Positions 5,290 to 8,384 of a stretch of 8,384 nucleotides of DNA are shown here, piece after piece. The translations under genes were made by a program, and so were the position numbers. The DNA is taken from assembly GCA_025359005.1 (NCBI GenBank), contig JANYHP010000610.1, forward strand, positions 1-8,384, given 5' to 3'. This stretch comes from Hyphomicrobiaceae bacterium (GTDB taxonomy: Bacteria > Pseudomonadota > Alphaproteobacteria > Rhizobiales > Hyphomicrobiaceae). The notes under the pieces are model-generated. The model made no database searches and was not told the origin of the DNA. It worked only from the letters and a program-made list of their open reading frames with translations. The stretch's first letter is position 1. Every line of letters starts with the position of its first letter.

Positions 5290-6546
5290 ATGTCAAAATC
5301 TAAGTCCCAGCCCGCAGCCGTGGCCCAGCCCGCCGCACCTCAGACCCACGTCATGGGCACTTACGCCCGCCAGGATATCGTCTTCGAGCGCGGTGAGGGC
5401 AGTTGGCTGATCACCGAAAATGGCGACCGCTATCTCGATTTTGCCTCCGGCATTGCCGTCAACGTGCTCGGCCACGCCCACCCCAAGCTGACCGCCGCGC
5501 TCACCGAGCAGGCCGGCAAACTCTGGCACACCTCCAACCTCTATCGCGTCGCCGGCCAGGAAAAGCTGTCCGATCGGCTGTGCAAGGCCGCCCCTTGGGC
5601 CGACAAGATCTTTTTCTGCAATTCCGGCGCGGAAGCCTGCGAGGGCGCCATCAAGACTGCGCGGCGCTACCACTTCGCCAACGGCCACCCCGAGCGCACG
5701 CGGATCATTACCTTCAAGGGTGCCTTCCACGGCCGCACTTTGGCCACCATCGCCGCCGGCGGTAACGAGAAGTATCTTGAAGGTTTCGGCGAGCCAGCGC
5801 CCGGCTTCGACGTACTCCCCTTCGGCGATCACGATGCCCTCGAGAAGGCTGTCACCAACGAAACCGCCGCCATCATGATCGAACCCGTCCAGGGTGAAGG
5901 CGGCGTGCGGGCGGTGCCCACGCAATGCCTGAAGGGGCTCAGGGAGTTGTGCGACAAGCACGGCCTGCTCCTCATCTTCGACGAGGTCCAGTGCGGCATC
6001 GGCCGTTCGGGCAAGCTGTTCGCCTATGAGTGGGCTGGCGTCTCGCCGGATATCATGGCGATTGCCAAGGGCATCGGTGGCGGCTTCCCTGTCGGCGCTT
6101 TCATGGCGAGCGCCGAGGCAGCAAAGGGCATGGTGCCAGGCACGCACGGCTCGACCTTCGGCGGCAATCCGCTGGCGATGGCGGTGGGTAACGCTGTGCT
6201 CGACGAAGTTCTGGCGCCGGGGTTCCTCGAGCATGTCCAGCAGATGGCGCTTCGCTTCAAGCAGTCGCTCGCCGGCCTCAAGGATGCCCACCCCGGCATG
6301 ATCGAGGAAATCCGCGGCCTCGGTTTGCTGATCGGCGTGCGCTTCAAGCCGGCCGTACTGTCGGCTGATGTCGTCAAGGCGTGCTCCGCCGAGAAGTTCC
6401 TCGCTGTCGGCGCTGGCGAAAACGTCGTGCGCGTCATGCCACCCTTGAACGTGTCGGAAGCCGAGATCGGCGAAGCGGTGACGCGCTTGTCCAAGGCACT
6501 CACGCGCATCGCCGCAGAGAAGCCCAAGGCCAAGCCAGCCAGCTGA
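5290..6546 (+). CDS. argD: Acetylornithine aminotransferase
   Basis: This 418-residue protein is a class III PLP-dependent aminotransferase that converts N-acetylglutamate 5-semialdehyde to N2-acetylornithine, using glutamate as amino donor, in the cytoplasm; many ArgD also act in lysine synthesis. Motifs: CNSGAEACEGAIKTARRYH (110-128), FHGRT (146-150), EPVQGEGG (198-205), IFDEVQCGIGRSGK (229-242) with Asp231 for the pyridine nitrogen, and IAKGIGGGFPVGAF (258-271) with Schiff-base Lys260. STFGGNPLAMA (288-298) and RVMPPLNVSEAEI (381-393) complete the fold. The C-terminal tail is Lys/Ala-rich. ATG 5290 gives a normal length; the ribosome site is weak (AAGG at 5275-5278). The frame is open back to ATG 5161, but that start lies before the leader terminator and would translate through it, so it is rejected. 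argF follows after 72 bases. Expression is probably set by the upstream attenuator. Confidence 0.95.
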   Translation: MSKSKSQPAAVAQPAAPQTHVMGTYARQDIVFERGEGSWLITENGDRYLDFASGIAVNVLGHAHPKLTAALTEQAGKLWHTSNLYRVAGQEKLSDRLCKAAPWADKIFFCNSGAEACEGAIKTARRYHFANGHPERTRIITFKGAFHGRTLATIAAGGNEKYLEGFGEPAPGFDVLPFGDHDALEKAVTNETAAIMIEPVQGEGGVRAVPTQCLKGLRELCDKHGLLLIFDEVQCGIGRSGKLFAYEWAGVSPDIMAIAKGIGGGFPVGAFMASAEAAKGMVPGTHGSTFGGNPLAMAVGNAVLDEVLAPGFLEHVQQMALRFKQSLAGLKDAHPGMIEEIRGLGLLIGVRFKPAVLSADVVKACSAEKFLAVGAGENVVRVMPPLNVSEAEIGEAVTRLSKALTRIAAEKPKAKPAS

Positions 6547-6563
6547 GGCCGTAAGCGTCTCGT

Positions 6564-6592
6564 CGCCGCGCGTCCGTCAACGGCGCGCGGCG
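6564..6592 (+). repeat. Strong hairpin between argD and argF
   Basis: CGCCGCGCG (6564-6572) and CGCGCGGCG (6584-6592) form a perfect 9-bp G+C stem, with an inner CCG/CGG (6574-6576 with 6581-6583) closing loop TCAA. The following bases, CATCGTTTAG, hold only three T in a row, so termination would be partial at best. It may protect or process the argD mRNA, or reduce argF relative to argD. Confidence 0.55.
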
Positions 6593-6618
6593 CATCGTTT
6601 AGTTCATGGAATCTTGCC

Positions 6619-7587
6619 ATGCAGCATTTGATGAAATCGGCGACCGCCAAGCCAAGGCAGCGCGCCGACGTGAGACACTTCCTCGACCTGTCCGACCTCG
6701 ACGCCAAGGTGGTCCGCCGCCTTGTCGACATGGCGCATGCCATGAAGCAGGCCGGCCGTCGCCCGCCTCCAGATCTGGCACCCGCCGACATCGACCAGAA
6801 GATCCTTATCATGATCTTCGAAAAGCCCTCGACCCGTACGCGCGTGTCGTTCGATGTAGCCATGCGCCAGCTCGGCGGCCAGACCATCGGCCTCAATGAC
6901 AAGGATACCCAGCTCGGCCGTGGTGAACCGCTGTCCGATACCGCCCGGGTGCTGTCCCGCTACGGCGACGCCATGATGCTGCGCGTCAATGCCCACGCCA
7001 CGCTGACTGAACTAGCCGCCCACGCGACCATCCCCGTCATCAACGGCCTGTCCGATCTGTCGCACCCCTGCCAGATCGTCGCCGACCTCATGACATTCGA
7101 GGAAAGCCGCGGCCCCATCAAAGGCGCGACAGTTGCCTGGGCAGGGGACGGCAATAACGTCGCCGTCTCCTGGATCCATGCTGCCACCCGGTTGGGCTTC
7201 AAGCTGCGGCTCGCCTGCCCCCCGCAGCTCAATCCCGACCGCGCCGTGCTCGACTGGGCCAAGGCCGAGGGCGGCGACATCGAACTGACCGACGACGCGC
7301 CCACGGCCGTCGCCGGCGCCGACTGCGTGGTCACCGACACCTGGGTCTCCATGGGCCAGGCCGATGCTCCCCGCCGCAAGCAGCTGCTCGGCCCCTACGC
7401 CGTTGACGATCAACTGATGGCGCGCGCCCGCAAGGGCGCTATTTTTATGCACTGCCTGCCCGCGTATCGCGGTCACGAGGTCGCAGCTTCGGTGATCGAT
7501 GGACCGCAATCGGTCGTTTGGGATGAAGCCGAAAACCGGCTCCACGCCCAAAAAGCCATTTTGGCGTGGTGCCTTGGCGTCGATTGA
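6619..7587 (+). CDS. argF: Ornithine carbamoyltransferase
   Basis: This 322-residue enzyme joins carbamoyl phosphate and ornithine to give citrulline and phosphate, the sixth step of arginine synthesis; it usually acts as a cytoplasmic trimer. The carbamoyl-phosphate loop STRTR is at 71-75, HPCQ at 149-152, and the ornithine-binding DTWVSMG at 240-246. The catalytic Cys279 lies in MHCLPAYRGHEV (277-288). FLDLSDL near residue 21 and the closing AENRLHAQKAILAW also fit the family. The N-terminus is slightly extended: ATG 6619 has GGA (6608-6610) at useful spacing, and ATG 6631 is an alternative. It is 72 bases downstream of argD and probably in the same operon, separated by a strong hairpin. 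A GANTC site (6609-6613) overlaps the ribosome-binding region. All catalytic motifs are intact. Confidence 0.96.
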   Translation: MQHLMKSATAKPRQRADVRHFLDLSDLDAKVVRRLVDMAHAMKQAGRRPPPDLAPADIDQKILIMIFEKPSTRTRVSFDVAMRQLGGQTIGLNDKDTQLGRGEPLSDTARVLSRYGDAMMLRVNAHATLTELAAHATIPVINGLSDLSHPCQIVADLMTFEESRGPIKGATVAWAGDGNNVAVSWIHAATRLGFKLRLACPPQLNPDRAVLDWAKAEGGDIELTDDAPTAVAGADCVVTDTWVSMGQADAPRRKQLLGPYAVDDQLMARARKGAIFMHCLPAYRGHEVAASVIDGPQSVVWDEAENRLHAQKAILAWCLGVD

Positions 7588-7834
7588 ACAGTAAGAGGCC
7601 AAGTGGCCCTGCTGCATTGTGGCGGTTTCATGGAAACCGTCCGATCACTTTCTGCGTGCGCAGGCTTTCATCGACGGACAAGTCGCCTATATGACGTTTT
7701 TGCGTCGATGCCTTTGCGCCCGTGCCGGGAAGCCCGTCGGTAAGCCCCACGGGGACCCCGGCCGGCCGTCGGCGAGACTACCGCCAGTTCGCGACGCGAA
7801 GTGCTCGTCATGACTTATCTGGGGCCTACCCGAA
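7588..7834. other. Gap between argF and the cyclase gene
   Basis: No convincing gene is seen here; a 64-codon frame (7619-7813) lacks a family signature and a ribosome site. Small inverted repeats are present: GGCCA-AG-TGGCC (7597-7608), CGGTTTC-ATG-GAAACCG (7623-7639), and the competing CCCC-AC-GGGG (7745-7754) and GGGG-A-CCCC (7751-7759). None has a T-run, so no intrinsic terminator for argF can be claimed. hslO, which I recall as a frequent argF neighbour in this order, is absent. Confidence 0.5.
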
Positions 7835-8384
7835 ATGAACACCGCGCAGAACCTTTACCCCGACGAGGGGCGTCGGTTGACGGTTATCCTCGCAGCCGAC
7901 ATCGCAGGCTACAGCGCCCTGATGGGCCAGGATGAAGTCCGCACCGTCCATGACCTGAAGGGCCACCAGGCGGTGGTTCTGCCCATGGTCGCGTCGTCCG
8001 GCGGCCGCGTCATTGATACGGCGGGCGATGGCATTTTTTCTGAGTTCCCCAGCGTGCAGAAGGCCGTCCGCTGCGCCCTGGCAATGCAAACGGTGATGGC
8101 AGAGCGCAACAAGGACATCGAGCCCGCGCGCCGCATGCAGTTCCGCATCGGCATCAACTACGCCGACGTCGTCAGCGACGAGACGCGCATTTACGGCGAC
8201 GGCGTCAACATTGCCGCCCGTCTTGAAGGCCTGTGCGAACCCGGCAGTATCGCCATCTCCGGTAAAGTGTACGACGAGGTCGCAGGCCTCTGGGACATCG
8301 AATGGGCCGACACCGGCGAGCAGTCCCTGAAAAACATCCGCCAACTGGTGCGTGTCTATCACTTCAAGAACGGCAGCCTACCCG
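7835..8384 (+). CDS. Class III adenylate/guanylate cyclase, N-terminal catalytic domain (3' end beyond window)
   Basis: The frame is open from ATG 7835 to the window edge (183 complete codons), with an in-frame stop at 7811 just upstream, so this ATG is the first possible one. The visible part is a class III cyclase homology domain, which would make cyclic AMP or GMP from the triphosphate as a dimer. VILAADIAGYS (17-27) carries the first metal Asp22, and DTAGDGIFSEF (61-71) the second, Asp65. FRIGINYADVV (103-113) and RIYGDGVNIAARLEGLCEPG (118-137) follow, with Asn125 and Arg129 for the transition state. LKNIRQLVRVYHF (165-177) is the usual end of the domain. The residues that align with the adenine-selecting Lys and Asp are Asp61 and Arg118. 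No domain precedes the catalytic one; a longer C-terminal part (often TPR repeats in rhizobial relatives) may follow outside the window. The ribosome site is weak (GGGG at 7821-7824). Confidence 0.9.
   Translation, partial: MNTAQNLYPDEGRRLTVILAADIAGYSALMGQDEVRTVHDLKGHQAVVLPMVASSGGRVIDTAGDGIFSEFPSVQKAVRCALAMQTVMAERNKDIEPARRMQFRIGINYADVVSDETRIYGDGVNIAARLEGLCEPGSIAISGKVYDEVAGLWDIEWADTGEQSLKNIRQLVRVYHFKNGSLP

Noticed and set aside
7619..7813. 64-codon ORF between argF and the cyclase
   Set aside because: It has no ribosome site or recognisable motif, and hairpins run through it. It also shows no resemblance to hslO.
1..8384. CRISPR array, tRNA/rRNA genes, insertion sequences or integration sites
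   Set aside because: I found no regularly spaced direct repeats, no tRNA-like cloverleaf, and no transposase or integrase. The window is mostly ordinary chromosomal genes.

Overview
This high-G+C window looks like alphaproteobacterial chromosome, most likely Hyphomicrobiales. The best marker is GcrA, a cell-cycle regulator confined to Alphaproteobacteria, placed divergently from argD and argF. The sparse GANTC (CcrM-type) sites, which sit almost entirely between genes, fit the same assignment.

Layout. (a) 1-2578, plus strand: a LemA-family lipoprotein and two TPM-domain membrane proteins, one secreted and anchored with a Gly-rich tail, the other split by a membrane hairpin. This is a known association of envelope proteins of poorly defined function. 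(b) 2668-3846, plus: an FMN-dependent alpha-hydroxy-acid dehydrogenase. (c) 3867-4556, minus: gcrA with its own intrinsic terminator. (d) 4557-5289: a 733-base divergent control region. (e) 5290-7587, plus: argD and argF, two enzymes of arginine biosynthesis. (f) 7588-7834: a gap with small hairpins and no convincing gene. (g) 7835 to the window end: a class III nucleotide cyclase, cut off by the window edge.

The most interesting element is in the control region upstream of argD. A TTGACA promoter leads into a 22-codon ORF (5079-5147) with seven Arg codons, four of them consecutive. A canonical intrinsic terminator (5176-5206) follows, still upstream of argD. The RNA can form three mutually exclusive pairings: a 10-bp 1:2 stem around the Arg run, a 2:3 antiterminator, and the 3:4 terminator. 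This is the arrangement of a ribosome-mediated transcription attenuator, here with Arg codons in front of arginine-biosynthesis genes. I know of no characterised bacterial attenuator of this kind. The predicted transcription start coincides with the leader AUG, so the leader may be leaderless, as reported for trpL of Sinorhizobium meliloti.

The other points are secondary: five of six GANTC sites are intergenic, the first TPM gene seems to have lost its natural start through a one-base change, and the cyclase has unusual residues at its base-recognition positions.
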